Assembly (NCBI RefSeq): GCF_000421745.1
Contig: NZ_ATXP01000004.1
Location: forward strand, 1 to 64,000
Direction of reading: 5' to 3'
DNA length: 64,000 nt
Source of the DNA: Nesterenkonia alba DSM 19423
GTDB taxonomy: Bacteria; Actinomycetota; Actinomycetes; Actinomycetales; Micrococcaceae
Shown: positions 16,252 through 24,388 of the stretch, piece after piece
Layout of the letters: each line of letters opens with the position of its first letter
Position numbering within the stretch: position 1 is the stretch's first letter
The notes under the pieces: generated by a model
Told to the model about the DNA's origin: nothing
What the model saw: only the letters and a program-made list of their open reading frames with translations
Databases searched by the model: none
Program-made: the position numbers and the translations under genes

Positions 16252-17288
16252 GTTCACCTGCTCGCGCCATCGGCGCTCACCTGCGTACCGGTGTGCTCAA
16301 ACCCGGCGAACGGGTCCAGCTCACCGATCCCAAGGGCCGTAAGTCCACTATCACCTTGGCCGAAGGTGGCCAGTGGCACACACACCAGGGTGTACTGCGG
16401 CACGAAACGCTCATTGGGCAGCCCGAGGGCATTGTGGTGACCAATGACGCCGGCCAGCCCTACCAGGTGTTGCGTCCGTTGCTCAACGACTATGTGCTCT
16501 CGATGCCGCGGGGGGCCACAGTGGTCTACCCCAAGGACTCCGCCCAGATCATCCAGGTCGCTGATATTTTCCCCGGGGCTCGGGTCGTGGAAGCCGGCGT
16601 CGGCTCCGGAGCCCTGTCTATCTCCCTGTTGCGTGCGGTGGGGGACACCGGCACCCTGACCTCCTACGAACGGCGGGAAGAATTCGCTGAGATCGCCCGC
16701 GGCAATGTCGAAGGGTTCTTCGGCGAGGCCCACCCCGGGTGGAGCATCCGGCTCGGTGACCTGCAGCAGCAAGCCCCTGAGCATCAGCAGCCCGGCAGCG
16801 TGGACCGTGTGGTCCTGGACATGCTCGCCCCCTGGGAGTGCTTGGAGGCGGTGAAACACATGCTGGCCCCTGGGGGAGTATGGGTCAGCTATGTGGCGAC
16901 TGTCACCCAGCTGAGTCGGTTGGCTGAGCAGATCCGCGCCTCCGAAGGATTTACCGAACCGGAGGGCCACGAAACGATGCTCCGCACCTGGCACCTCGAC
17001 GGTCTGGCGGTCCGTCCCGATCACCGCATGGTCGCTCACACCGGGTTTCTGCTCTCCACCCGGCGTCTGGCTGACAACCAGACCCCGTTGCAGCTGAAGA
17101 AACGCGAGAAAGCCAGCGAACCGGCCCCGGAGGACAAAGCCGCCTGGCCCGCTTATGACGAGGATGTGAGCTGGACCGAAGACAGCCTGAAGGCTCGCGT
17201 GGTATCGAAGAAGAAAGCCCGGCGCGCCGCCGCCCAGGCGACGCAGAATGCCGAGAAGGCCAAGGAGGTGCCCCGCGATGACCGATGA
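16248..17288 (+). CDS. trmI: tRNA (adenine-58-N1)-methyltransferase
   Basis: SAM-dependent enzyme that methylates A58 in the T-loop of tRNAs, 346 residues. An N-terminal beta domain precedes a Rossmann methyltransferase fold. The SAM loop is VVEAGVGSGALSISLLRAVG, motif II is TSYERREEFAEIARGN and motif IV is VDRVVLDMLAPWE. It carries a charged C-terminal extension (from about residue 285) rich in Lys, Glu and Ala that many TrmI proteins lack. It overlaps the HAD gene upstream and arc downstream (11 bases), placing it first in the Pup operon as in mycobacteria. Confidence 0.92.
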   Translation: MSSPARAIGAHLRTGVLKPGERVQLTDPKGRKSTITLAEGGQWHTHQGVLRHETLIGQPEGIVVTNDAGQPYQVLRPLLNDYVLSMPRGATVVYPKDSAQIIQVADIFPGARVVEAGVGSGALSISLLRAVGDTGTLTSYERREEFAEIARGNVEGFFGEAHPGWSIRLGDLQQQAPEHQQPGSVDRVVLDMLAPWECLEAVKHMLAPGGVWVSYVATVTQLSRLAEQIRASEGFTEPEGHETMLRTWHLDGLAVRPDHRMVAHTGFLLSTRRLADNQTPLQLKKREKASEPAPEDKAAWPAYDEDVSWTEDSLKARVVSKKKARRAAAQATQNAEKAKEVPRDDR

Positions 17289-19029
17289 GACCAGCACCGC
17301 GACCGAAGAACAGCTGAAGCACTTGCGTTCCCAACTGAAACGTGCGCACCGTCAGCTCGAGGACCTGCGCTCCCGCTACCGGGAGACCGAGACCCAGCTG
17401 CGTGCCGCCGGACGCAACAATGAACGGCTCTCCGGGATGCTGGAGGCTACCCGTGGGCAGATCAGCGAGCTGAAACAGGCTCTGGAGTCCGACGGGCAAC
17501 CGCCCTTTACCTACGCCACAGTGGTCGCTTACCGTCCGGCCCGTGAACGCACCGAGGGCAAGGAGATCGAAGCGACCACGGCCGCCGGCTGCGATGTGCT
17601 GCACTCCGGACGGAAACTGCGGGTGACGATCTCCCCGCTGATCGATCCGGAGCAGCTCATCCCAGGTTCCGAGGTGCTACTCAACGAGAACCTCACTGTG
17701 GTTGCCGTTTTGGATCCTGAACGCACCGGGGAGATCGCCCGCGTGAAAGAGGTTCTGCCTGACGGGCGCCTGGTGATCATCGCTCGTGGGGAAGAGGAAC
17801 GCGTCGTCGAACTCTCCGAGGCTGCTCGGCGTGCCGCAGAAGAGCACGACGACGCCGGCTCGCCCGACCGACCGGGCAGAGACCGTCAGCACCCCGTCCA
17901 GTTGGGTGACGCCGTCGTCGTGGATCTACGCACCGGCACAGCCACCGAGGTGGTCCCGCTCTCTGAGGTTGAAGACGTGGTCCTGGAGGAATCACCCGAT
18001 GTCTCCTACGAGGACATCGGCGGCCTGGCTGAGCAGATCGATCAGATCCGCGACGCCGTCGAACTACCGTTCCTCCATGCCGACCTCTACCGGGAGCACG
18101 GGTTGGCCGCACCGAAGGGAATCCTGCTCTACGGCCCACCGGGCTGCGGGAAGACGATGATCGCCAAAGCGGTCGCCTCTTCCTTGGACCGGGAATCCAC
18201 GGGAGCGAGTTTTCTCAATATCAAAGGTCCCGAGCTACTCAATAAATACGTGGGGGAGACCGAACGTCACATCCGGGTCATTTTCGCTCGCGCCCGGGAG
18301 CGCGCTTCGGCCGGCCGACCGGTTGTGGTGTTTTTCGATGAGATGGAGGCGTTGTTCCGTACCCGTGGCTCCGGGGTGTCCTCTGATGTGGAAACCACCA
18401 TTGTGCCGCAGCTGTTGGCCGAGATCGACGGGGTGGAGTCCTTGGACAACGTCATCATCATCGGTGCCTCCAACCGGGAAGACATGATCGATCCAGCGAT
18501 CCTGCGCCCCGGACGGCTCGACGTGAAGATCCGGGTTCAGCGCCCCGGGCTGGCCGGAGCCAAAGAGATCCTGCGCATTCACCTGTCCTCCACTGTGCCG
18601 TTGCGAGCCGATCTGGTCGCCGAGCACGGCTCCGCCGAGGCCGCCCGGGAGGCACTGATCGACGCAGTGGTCACCCGCCTGTACAAGCAGTCACGGGCCC
18701 TGCTGCGGCTGATCCATGCCGACGGGTCCACCACGACCTTCGGTTCCGAGGAGTTCATCTCCGGGGCGGTGCTGAGTAATATTGTCGATCGGGCGAAGAA
18801 AGCCGCTATCAAAGAGTTCCTGGCCGCCGATGAAGATCCCCGGGCTAAGGGTCTCACCGAGGCTCAGCTCATCGCCGCCGCTGAAGCTGAACTCGCCGAT
18901 CAGGTCGAATTGGTCAACACCGCCGATCCCAGTGAATGGGCCCGAATCCAGGGGGTGCCGCCCACTCCGGTGCTGCGGGTGGAGAAGCTCATCGACGCCG
19001 CGGGGCTGCGGCAGGCGGTGGGTACATGA
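17278..19029 (+). CDS. arc: ARC/Mpa AAA+ unfoldase of the Pup system, no GQYL tail
   Basis: Hexameric ATPase that recognises pupylated proteins and unfolds them. It has 583 residues: an N-terminal coiled coil that binds Pup (~residues 10-75), an OB-fold region, then the AAA module with Walker A GPPGCGKT (286-293) and Walker B FFDE (D354-E355). The ATG follows AAGGAGG. In proteasome-bearing species the protein ends in GQYL, which docks into the 20S pore; here the end is GLRQAVGT, so that key is missing. With no prcBA genes nearby, the partner is probably not a proteasome. It might act alone or with another protease. Confidence 0.93.
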   Translation: MTDETSTATEEQLKHLRSQLKRAHRQLEDLRSRYRETETQLRAAGRNNERLSGMLEATRGQISELKQALESDGQPPFTYATVVAYRPARERTEGKEIEATTAAGCDVLHSGRKLRVTISPLIDPEQLIPGSEVLLNENLTVVAVLDPERTGEIARVKEVLPDGRLVIIARGEEERVVELSEAARRAAEEHDDAGSPDRPGRDRQHPVQLGDAVVVDLRTGTATEVVPLSEVEDVVLEESPDVSYEDIGGLAEQIDQIRDAVELPFLHADLYREHGLAAPKGILLYGPPGCGKTMIAKAVASSLDRESTGASFLNIKGPELLNKYVGETERHIRVIFARARERASAGRPVVVFFDEMEALFRTRGSGVSSDVETTIVPQLLAEIDGVESLDNVIIIGASNREDMIDPAILRPGRLDVKIRVQRPGLAGAKEILRIHLSSTVPLRADLVAEHGSAEAAREALIDAVVTRLYKQSRALLRLIHADGSTTTFGSEEFISGAVLSNIVDRAKKAAIKEFLAADEDPRAKGLTEAQLIAAAEAELADQVELVNTADPSEWARIQGVPPTPVLRVEKLIDAAGLRQAVGT

Positions 19030-20771
19030 GCGTGCGTCGGCTCATCGGCATGGAGACTGAGTACGGGATCCACGCACCCTCGAATCCACGGGCTTCCCAT
19101 GTGGCGTTGAGTATTGAACTGGTCAACGCCTACGCGGCGGCCGTGACCGAGGCCGGAGGAGCGGTGGCCGGAACCGAATGGGATTACCAGTCTGAATCTC
19201 CGCTCGTCGACGCCCGAGGCTGGGTGTTGCCCCGCTCGGCGGCTCACCCCACTCAGCTGACCGACACCGACGAGGCGGTCTCCTATGCGGCCGAACAGGA
19301 ACCCGGTGCCGGTCCGTTGCGTGATGTGCTCGGCAATATCAGCGGTGGGGATCCCAGCCCGGCAGACGCCGCCGAACGTTCAGTCTTCGACCACGCTCCA
19401 GGCTCCGCCCACTGGCGGGGAGACTACTTTCAGCTCAAACCCGGTCAGCCGCAGTTGCTGATGAACCTGGTGTTGGCCAATGGGGCCCGGTTCTATGTGG
19501 ATCACGCCCATCCTGAGTACTCTGCCCCAGAAACGATCGGGGCCAAACGGGCGGTGCTCTACGACATCGCCGGGGACCGGATCGCCCGTACTGCCGCCCA
19601 GCGTCTTTCCCGCGAAGACGGCGCTCCAGAAGTGCTGCTGTACAAGAACAACACGGACAACAAGTCCGTCTCCTACGGCGCCCACGAGAACTACCTGGTT
19701 CCGCGGTCAGTGCCCTTCGATGACCTCATCACTGGGCTCATCCCGTTCTTCGTGTCCCGACAAATCCTCTGCGGCTCCGGACGGGTCGGCATCGGCCAAC
19801 GCGCTCAGACCGCTGGCTACCAGATCAGCCAGCGGGCTGATTTCTTCGAAGAACAGGTCGGCCTGGAGACCACGGTCCGCCGGCCGATCATCAACACCCG
19901 GGACGAACCGCACGCCCATCACGACTCGTGGCGACGGCTACACGTCATCATCGGTGATGCCAATATGAGCGAGTACTCCGCCTGGATGCGTGTGGCGACC
20001 ACTGCCCTGGTCTTAGACCTCATCGAATCCGGACAAGCCCCGAACCTGCGGTTGGCCGATCCGGTGGCTGCCTTAAAGACCATCAGCCACGACCCCGACC
20101 TCACCGCCACCGTGCGTACCGACCGCGGGCCCATGACCGCACTGGAGATCCAGCAGGTCTACCTCGAAGCAGCCCGGCAGCGGGCGGCCCAGCTGACCGC
20201 ACCCTCTTTGCCGCATATCGCCCCGGACACTGAGACTGCTGAGACCCTTGAAGCCTGGGAGGAGTTGCTCAGCGACCTCAGTGAGGATCCCTCCCGCGCC
20301 GCAGACCGGGTGGACTGGGTCGCCAAGCTCCAGCTCATTGAGTCCTACCGCCGCCGCGACGGGCTCAGCTGGGATTCGCCCCGGCTGGGCATGATTGACC
20401 TGCAGTACCACGATCTGCGTGAGGATAAGGGTCTCTACTACAAGCTGGCCCGGGCCGGGCGGCTGCGCCGGCTCTTCACCGACGACCAGATCGCCTGGGC
20501 GGCCCAGCACCCCCCGGAGGAGACCCGGGCCTGGCTCCGCGGGACCCTGGTGGAACACCACAATGACATCGTCGCGGGGGCTTCCTGGGACCAGATCCTG
20601 CTCCGCGAGGACCCCGCCAGTCCACCAGTGCGCCTGCACCTCAGTGAGCCCACCGCCGGTTCCCGCGTGGAGGCCGAACCAGTGTTACATCGCGCAGGCA
20701 CCCCGCGGGAACTCATTTCGTCGCTGGCAGAGCTACTCGAAGGCTCCGACACGTCACAGCACCGGCACTAG
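19026..20771 (+). CDS. dop: Dop, depupylase/deamidase
   Basis: Glutamine-synthetase-fold enzyme that removes Pup from tagged proteins and, in species whose Pup ends in Gln, converts that residue to Glu. It has 581 residues, somewhat longer than mycobacterial Dop, with extra sequence in the second half. The ATP/Mg site begins with METEYGIH; the catalytic aspartate lies in FYVDHAHPEYS; NTRDEPHAHH and RLHVIIGDANM follow. It overlaps arc by four bases (ATGA). Since Pup here already ends in Glu, deamidation is not needed and removal of Pup should be the main job. Confidence 0.93.
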   Translation: MSVRRLIGMETEYGIHAPSNPRASHVALSIELVNAYAAAVTEAGGAVAGTEWDYQSESPLVDARGWVLPRSAAHPTQLTDTDEAVSYAAEQEPGAGPLRDVLGNISGGDPSPADAAERSVFDHAPGSAHWRGDYFQLKPGQPQLLMNLVLANGARFYVDHAHPEYSAPETIGAKRAVLYDIAGDRIARTAAQRLSREDGAPEVLLYKNNTDNKSVSYGAHENYLVPRSVPFDDLITGLIPFFVSRQILCGSGRVGIGQRAQTAGYQISQRADFFEEQVGLETTVRRPIINTRDEPHAHHDSWRRLHVIIGDANMSEYSAWMRVATTALVLDLIESGQAPNLRLADPVAALKTISHDPDLTATVRTDRGPMTALEIQQVYLEAARQRAAQLTAPSLPHIAPDTETAETLEAWEELLSDLSEDPSRAADRVDWVAKLQLIESYRRRDGLSWDSPRLGMIDLQYHDLREDKGLYYKLARAGRLRRLFTDDQIAWAAQHPPEETRAWLRGTLVEHHNDIVAGASWDQILLREDPASPPVRLHLSEPTAGSRVEAEPVLHRAGTPRELISSLAELLEGSDTSQHRH

Positions 20772-20866
20772 CGGTGTGGCCTCTGTGCGCCCGGTGAGGG
20801 GACGGCACAGCGGAGACCCTGCGGGAATACCGCAGCCGGCCGATGACCTCTACCATGGGCAGATAC

Positions 20867-20888
20867 CTCGACGGGTTCTCGACGGGTT
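20867..20888 (+). repeat. Tandem 11-bp repeat before pup
   Basis: CTCGACGGGTT occurs twice in direct succession, ending two bases before the AAGGAG ribosome site of pup. It may be a regulator site or chance; nothing else supports a function. Confidence 0.4.
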
Positions 20889-20902
20889 CAAGGAGACGCA
20901 GT

Positions 20903-21106
20903 ATGGCAGCACAGCCGCAGAAGCAGCCGCACCGGTCTGGCGGATCAGACGACGCCGACCAGGCAGACCAGTCCCAGCTGAAGGCCAACCCTCAAGCCAC
21001 CCAGCGTGCTGAGGAACTCGACTCACTGCTTGATGAGATCGACACCGTCTTGGAGACCAACGCCGAAGAGTTCGTCAAAGGTTTCGTCCAGAAGGGCGGA
21101 GAATAA
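20903..21106 (+). CDS. pup: Pup, prokaryotic ubiquitin-like protein ending in GGE
   Basis: Small disordered tag joined through its C-terminal Glu to lysines of target proteins. It has 67 residues. The ATG at 20903 follows AAGGAG. The N-terminal half is rich in Gln, Asp and Ser; the helix-forming, ARC-binding part is AEELDSLLDEIDTVLETNAE; the end reads FVKGFVQKGGE. The last residue is Glu, not Gln, so it can be ligated by PafA without prior deamidation by Dop. The gene lies between dop and pafA with only three bases to pafA and no prcB/prcA after it. Confidence 0.95.
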   Translation: MAAQPQKQPHRSGGSDDADQADQSQLKANPQATQRAEELDSLLDEIDTVLETNAEEFVKGFVQKGGE

Positions 21107-21109
21107 GGC

Positions 21110-22600
21110 GTGGACCGTCGCGTCTACGGCGTCGAAACGGAGTTCGGCATCACTCACCGGCCCACCGCGGGCCGGGGCCTACCACCCGATGAGCTGGCCC
21201 GCTATCTCTTCCGTCCGGTCGTGGACTTCGGCCGCAGTTCGAACATCTTCATCCCCAATGGTGCCCGGCTCTACCTCGACGTCGGCTCCCACCCGGAGTA
21301 CGCCACCGCCGAGTGCGCTGATCTCATCGACCTCATCGCCCAGGACCGGGCGGGCGAAGCCATCATGCATGACCTCGCCGTGGAGGCCGAGCGGCGCATT
21401 GCCGCCGATGGCTTCACCGGCCAGATCTGGGTGTTGAAGAACAACGTGGACTCCGCTGGGAACTCCTACGGCAGCCACGAGAACTACCTCATTCCGCGCA
21501 CCACCCACTTCCGGCGGCTCTCCGGGATCTTGCTGCCGTTCTTGGTCACCCGCCAGATCCTCGTCGGCGCCGGACGGGTTGTCCCCAGCGACGATCAACG
21601 TCCAGCCCACTACGCGTTCTCTCAGCGGGCGGATCACATGTGGGAGGGCATCTCCTCGGCGACCACTCGGTCGCGGCCGATCATCAATACCCGCGACGAG
21701 CCCCACGCCGATGCTGCAGCACACCGGCGACTCCACGTCATCGTCGGTGATTCCAATATGTCGACGACGACGTCGCTGCTGCGTTACGGCTCCACAGACC
21801 TGGTGCTGCGCATGATTGAAGCGGGTGTGCCGATCGGTGATTTTGAACTGGAAAACCCCATCGGGGCAATCCGGCACATTAGCCACGACATCACCGCACG
21901 GGCCGAGGTCCGCATCCGCGGCGGAGAGACGATGACCGCGGTGCAGATCCAGCGCGGCCTGTTTGAGCGGGCTCAGCGGTTCGTGCGTGAACACGGAGCC
22001 CACCACGATCACGTCGAAACCGTTTTGGAACTGTGGGAGCGGACACTGACCGCAGTGGAGACCGGGGAACACGCGCTCATTGACCGGGACATCGACTGGG
22101 CGATCAAAAAACGGCTCGTCGAGGATGTCGCCAACGCCCGTGGTCTGGGCTACGACCACCCGCGCCTCGAGCAACTCGATATGGCCTACCACGACGTCAA
22201 CCCCGAGCGGGGACTTTTTCACCTACTGGTCCGTCGGGGGCGGGCAACTGACATCCTCAGCGCTGAACACGTCCGGCAGGCGATGATGACTCCGCCGCGG
22301 ACCCGGGCGGCGGTGCGCGGCGAGTTCCTCTCCACAGCTCGGGCTTTCGGTGCTGAAGCCACCGTGGACTGGGTGCATCACAAACTGGTGGACCGTCCGC
22401 TGGAAGCAGTGATGGTCAAAGACCCCTTCGCCCCTGAAGACGCGCGAGTTGAGGCTCTGCTGGACAAACTCGGCGATCGCCGCACCCAGCTGCGGGAAGT
22501 CAGTGCGGAAGAACGCCGTCGCAGTGGTGTCTGCCCGGCGCTGACTGATCGGTACGTGCTGGTCTCCGGTGGCACCACCGAGGACCCACCGGTGATCTGA
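21110..22600 (+). CDS. pafA: PafA, Pup-protein ligase
   Basis: ATP-dependent ligase that forms the isopeptide bond between the Pup C-terminal glutamate and substrate lysines. It has 496 residues. Glutamine-synthetase-like motifs are RRVYGVETEFGI at the start (Mg/ATP glutamates), LYLDVGSHPEYAT with the catalytic Asp near residue 64, NNVDSAGNSYGSHENYL and NTRDEPHADA. The protein is clearly related to Dop two genes upstream but shorter. The start is GTG. Close spacing to pup indicates co-transcription of tag and ligase. Confidence 0.94.
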   Translation: MDRRVYGVETEFGITHRPTAGRGLPPDELARYLFRPVVDFGRSSNIFIPNGARLYLDVGSHPEYATAECADLIDLIAQDRAGEAIMHDLAVEAERRIAADGFTGQIWVLKNNVDSAGNSYGSHENYLIPRTTHFRRLSGILLPFLVTRQILVGAGRVVPSDDQRPAHYAFSQRADHMWEGISSATTRSRPIINTRDEPHADAAAHRRLHVIVGDSNMSTTTSLLRYGSTDLVLRMIEAGVPIGDFELENPIGAIRHISHDITARAEVRIRGGETMTAVQIQRGLFERAQRFVREHGAHHDHVETVLELWERTLTAVETGEHALIDRDIDWAIKKRLVEDVANARGLGYDHPRLEQLDMAYHDVNPERGLFHLLVRRGRATDILSAEHVRQAMMTPPRTRAAVRGEFLSTARAFGAEATVDWVHHKLVDRPLEAVMVKDPFAPEDARVEALLDKLGDRRTQLREVSAEERRRSGVCPALTDRYVLVSGGTTEDPPVI

Positions 22601-22679
22601 ATCCCGCGGCTATGGTCTGAGACACATCTGGTGCGCGGCGAGGTGCCGTGTTCAGCCGGACGCGGTACAGTTCCCTGCG

Positions 22680-23960
22680 ATGCCTACTGCACGTACCACC
22701 ACCAGAACCCTGGCGCTGAGCGCCGCCGCTGCCCTCATCCTCACCTCCTGTGGCGACGCCGCCGGGGAGGGGCAGGGTGACACCGATGCCCTCTCCGGGA
22801 TCGAGATCAACCATTCCGAGGATGGCGCCCCCGAAGTCCTCCTCCACGACGCGGTGGAAACTGACGAGTACTCCACCCGGGTGGTCAATGAAGGTGACGG
22901 TGATGAGATCGAGCCCGGCCAGGTGGTCGGGATCCAGCTCGCCGCCGTGGACCCTGAAGAGGGCGGTGTTCTCCAGCACACCTATGACATGCCCATCTCC
23001 GAGCTGATGTGGGTCGCTGACCCCGAGGCAGAGGAGGACGACGAGGACGAAGCTGCCCCGCCGAACCCACTGCTGGCCCTCCAGGAGACTTTCGGCATGG
23101 GTGGGGTGACCGTCGGCAGTGACCTGGCGTTCTACGTGCCCGCTGACCCGGAAGCCGGTGCTGCCACCGAAGAGCTCTACGCGGTGCACATCAACGAGCA
23201 CTACCCACAGCCCTACGCCACCGGTGAAGAAGAAGAGCAGTCCGGGGAGCTGCCCGAAATCGACAGCACCGAAGGTCAGGCTCCTGAACTCACCGGCCAC
23301 GATGGCGATGAGGACGCTCCGGAGGAACTGGTCTCCGAGGTGCTCATCTCCGGTGATGGGGACGAGATCGAAGCCGAGGACTACCTCTACGTCCAATACC
23401 GCGGATGGCGTTGGTCTGACGGAGAAATCTTCGACGAGTCCTGGAGTGAGGAGGAAGAGGGCCCCGTTGACTTCGCCCAGTTCTCCCTAGACCAGGTCAT
23501 CGAAGGCTGGACCGAGGGCATCCCGGGCCACCGTGTGGGTGACCGAGTCCTGCTGGTGATTCCCGCCGAACAGGCTTACGGGGAAGCCCCCGAAGAGGAC
23601 GAGGACGATGACAACGACGACGAACTGGCCGGTGAGCCGCATGAACTCGCCGGAGAGACGCTCATTTTCGTCGTCGATATCTTCCACCGGATCGACGGGG
23701 AGACCCTCGATGAGGTCCAGGCCCAGCAGGCTCCGCCGGAGCAGCAGCAGCCTGAACAGCCCGACTTCACCGATATGTCGGACGAGGAACTCGAGGACTT
23801 CGCCGATCAGATGGGCATGAGTGTCGAAGAGCTCGAAGAAATGCTCGGGCTCGACGCTCCCGACGAGGAGGATGCCGACGGCGAGGATGACGAGGCCGAG
23901 GACGAGGCTGACTCCGATAACGCCGACGATGAGGCCGACACCGGTGAGGAGGACGAGTGA
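22680..23960 (+). CDS. FKBP-type isomerase lipoprotein with acidic tail
   Basis: Predicted surface peptidyl-prolyl isomerase lipoprotein, 426 residues. The signal peptide ends in LILTSC, the lipid anchor. Two FKBP-like regions can be seen. The first (~residues 55-180) is degenerate. The second (~residues 220-340) has VQYRGWRWSDGEIFDESW, FSLDQVIEGWTEGIPGHRVGDRVLLVIPAEQAYGE-type order, split by an acidic insert. The tail from about residue 350 is Gln/Pro-rich and then almost all Asp and Glu. It probably helps proteins fold outside the membrane. Its stop overlaps the next FKBP gene. Confidence 0.85.
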   Translation: MPTARTTTRTLALSAAAALILTSCGDAAGEGQGDTDALSGIEINHSEDGAPEVLLHDAVETDEYSTRVVNEGDGDEIEPGQVVGIQLAAVDPEEGGVLQHTYDMPISELMWVADPEAEEDDEDEAAPPNPLLALQETFGMGGVTVGSDLAFYVPADPEAGAATEELYAVHINEHYPQPYATGEEEEQSGELPEIDSTEGQAPELTGHDGDEDAPEELVSEVLISGDGDEIEAEDYLYVQYRGWRWSDGEIFDESWSEEEEGPVDFAQFSLDQVIEGWTEGIPGHRVGDRVLLVIPAEQAYGEAPEEDEDDDNDDELAGEPHELAGETLIFVVDIFHRIDGETLDEVQAQQAPPEQQQPEQPDFTDMSDEELEDFADQMGMSVEELEEMLGLDAPDEEDADGEDDEAEDEADSDNADDEADTGEEDE

Positions 23961-24361
23961 TGTCATTCGGCCAGCGCAATTACGACCGCAGCCGCCCCGA
24001 GATCGACTTCCCCGGTGACACCCCGCCGGAGGAACTCGTCATCGAGGAACTCATCCCCGGCGGGGGGCCCGCTGTGGAACCCGGCGATCAGGTGTCCTGC
24101 CACTACGTGGGTGTTGCGTGGTCCACCGGTGAGGAGTTCGACGCCTCCTGGAACCGCGGCCAGCCATTGGACTTCACCGCCGGGGTCGGGCAGGTGATCC
24201 CCGGCTGGGATCAGGGCCTCATGGGCATGCAGGAGGGCGCGCGGCGTCGTCTGGAAATCCCGCCCCACCTCGCCTACGGAGAAGCCGGAGCCGGGGGAGC
24301 GATCGGCCCGAATGAAACGCTGCTGTTCGTCGTCGACCTTGTCAGCGTGCGCAAAGGCTGA
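23960..24361 (+). CDS. Cytosolic FKBP-type peptidyl-prolyl isomerase
   Basis: Single-domain FKBP of 133 residues, without a signal peptide, that speeds cis-trans change at prolines. Active-site residues follow the family order: HYVGVAWSTGEEFDASW, FTAGVGQVIPGWDQGLMGM, RRRLEIPPHLAYGE and the end LLFVVDLVSV. The ATG at 23960 overlaps the stop of the lipoprotein FKBP; a GTG one codon before is possible. FKBP genes sit between pafA and pafBC in many actinobacteria. A role in the Pup pathway is not shown. Confidence 0.92.
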   Translation: MSFGQRNYDRSRPEIDFPGDTPPEELVIEELIPGGGPAVEPGDQVSCHYVGVAWSTGEEFDASWNRGQPLDFTAGVGQVIPGWDQGLMGMQEGARRRLEIPPHLAYGEAGAGGAIGPNETLLFVVDLVSVRKG

Positions 24362-24388
24362 ACACCACCACACCAAGGGGGAGCCACT

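Noticed and set aside
21179-22222. 347-residue minus-strand frame inside pafA
   Set aside because: Antisense shadow; pafA has all ligase motifs on the plus strand.
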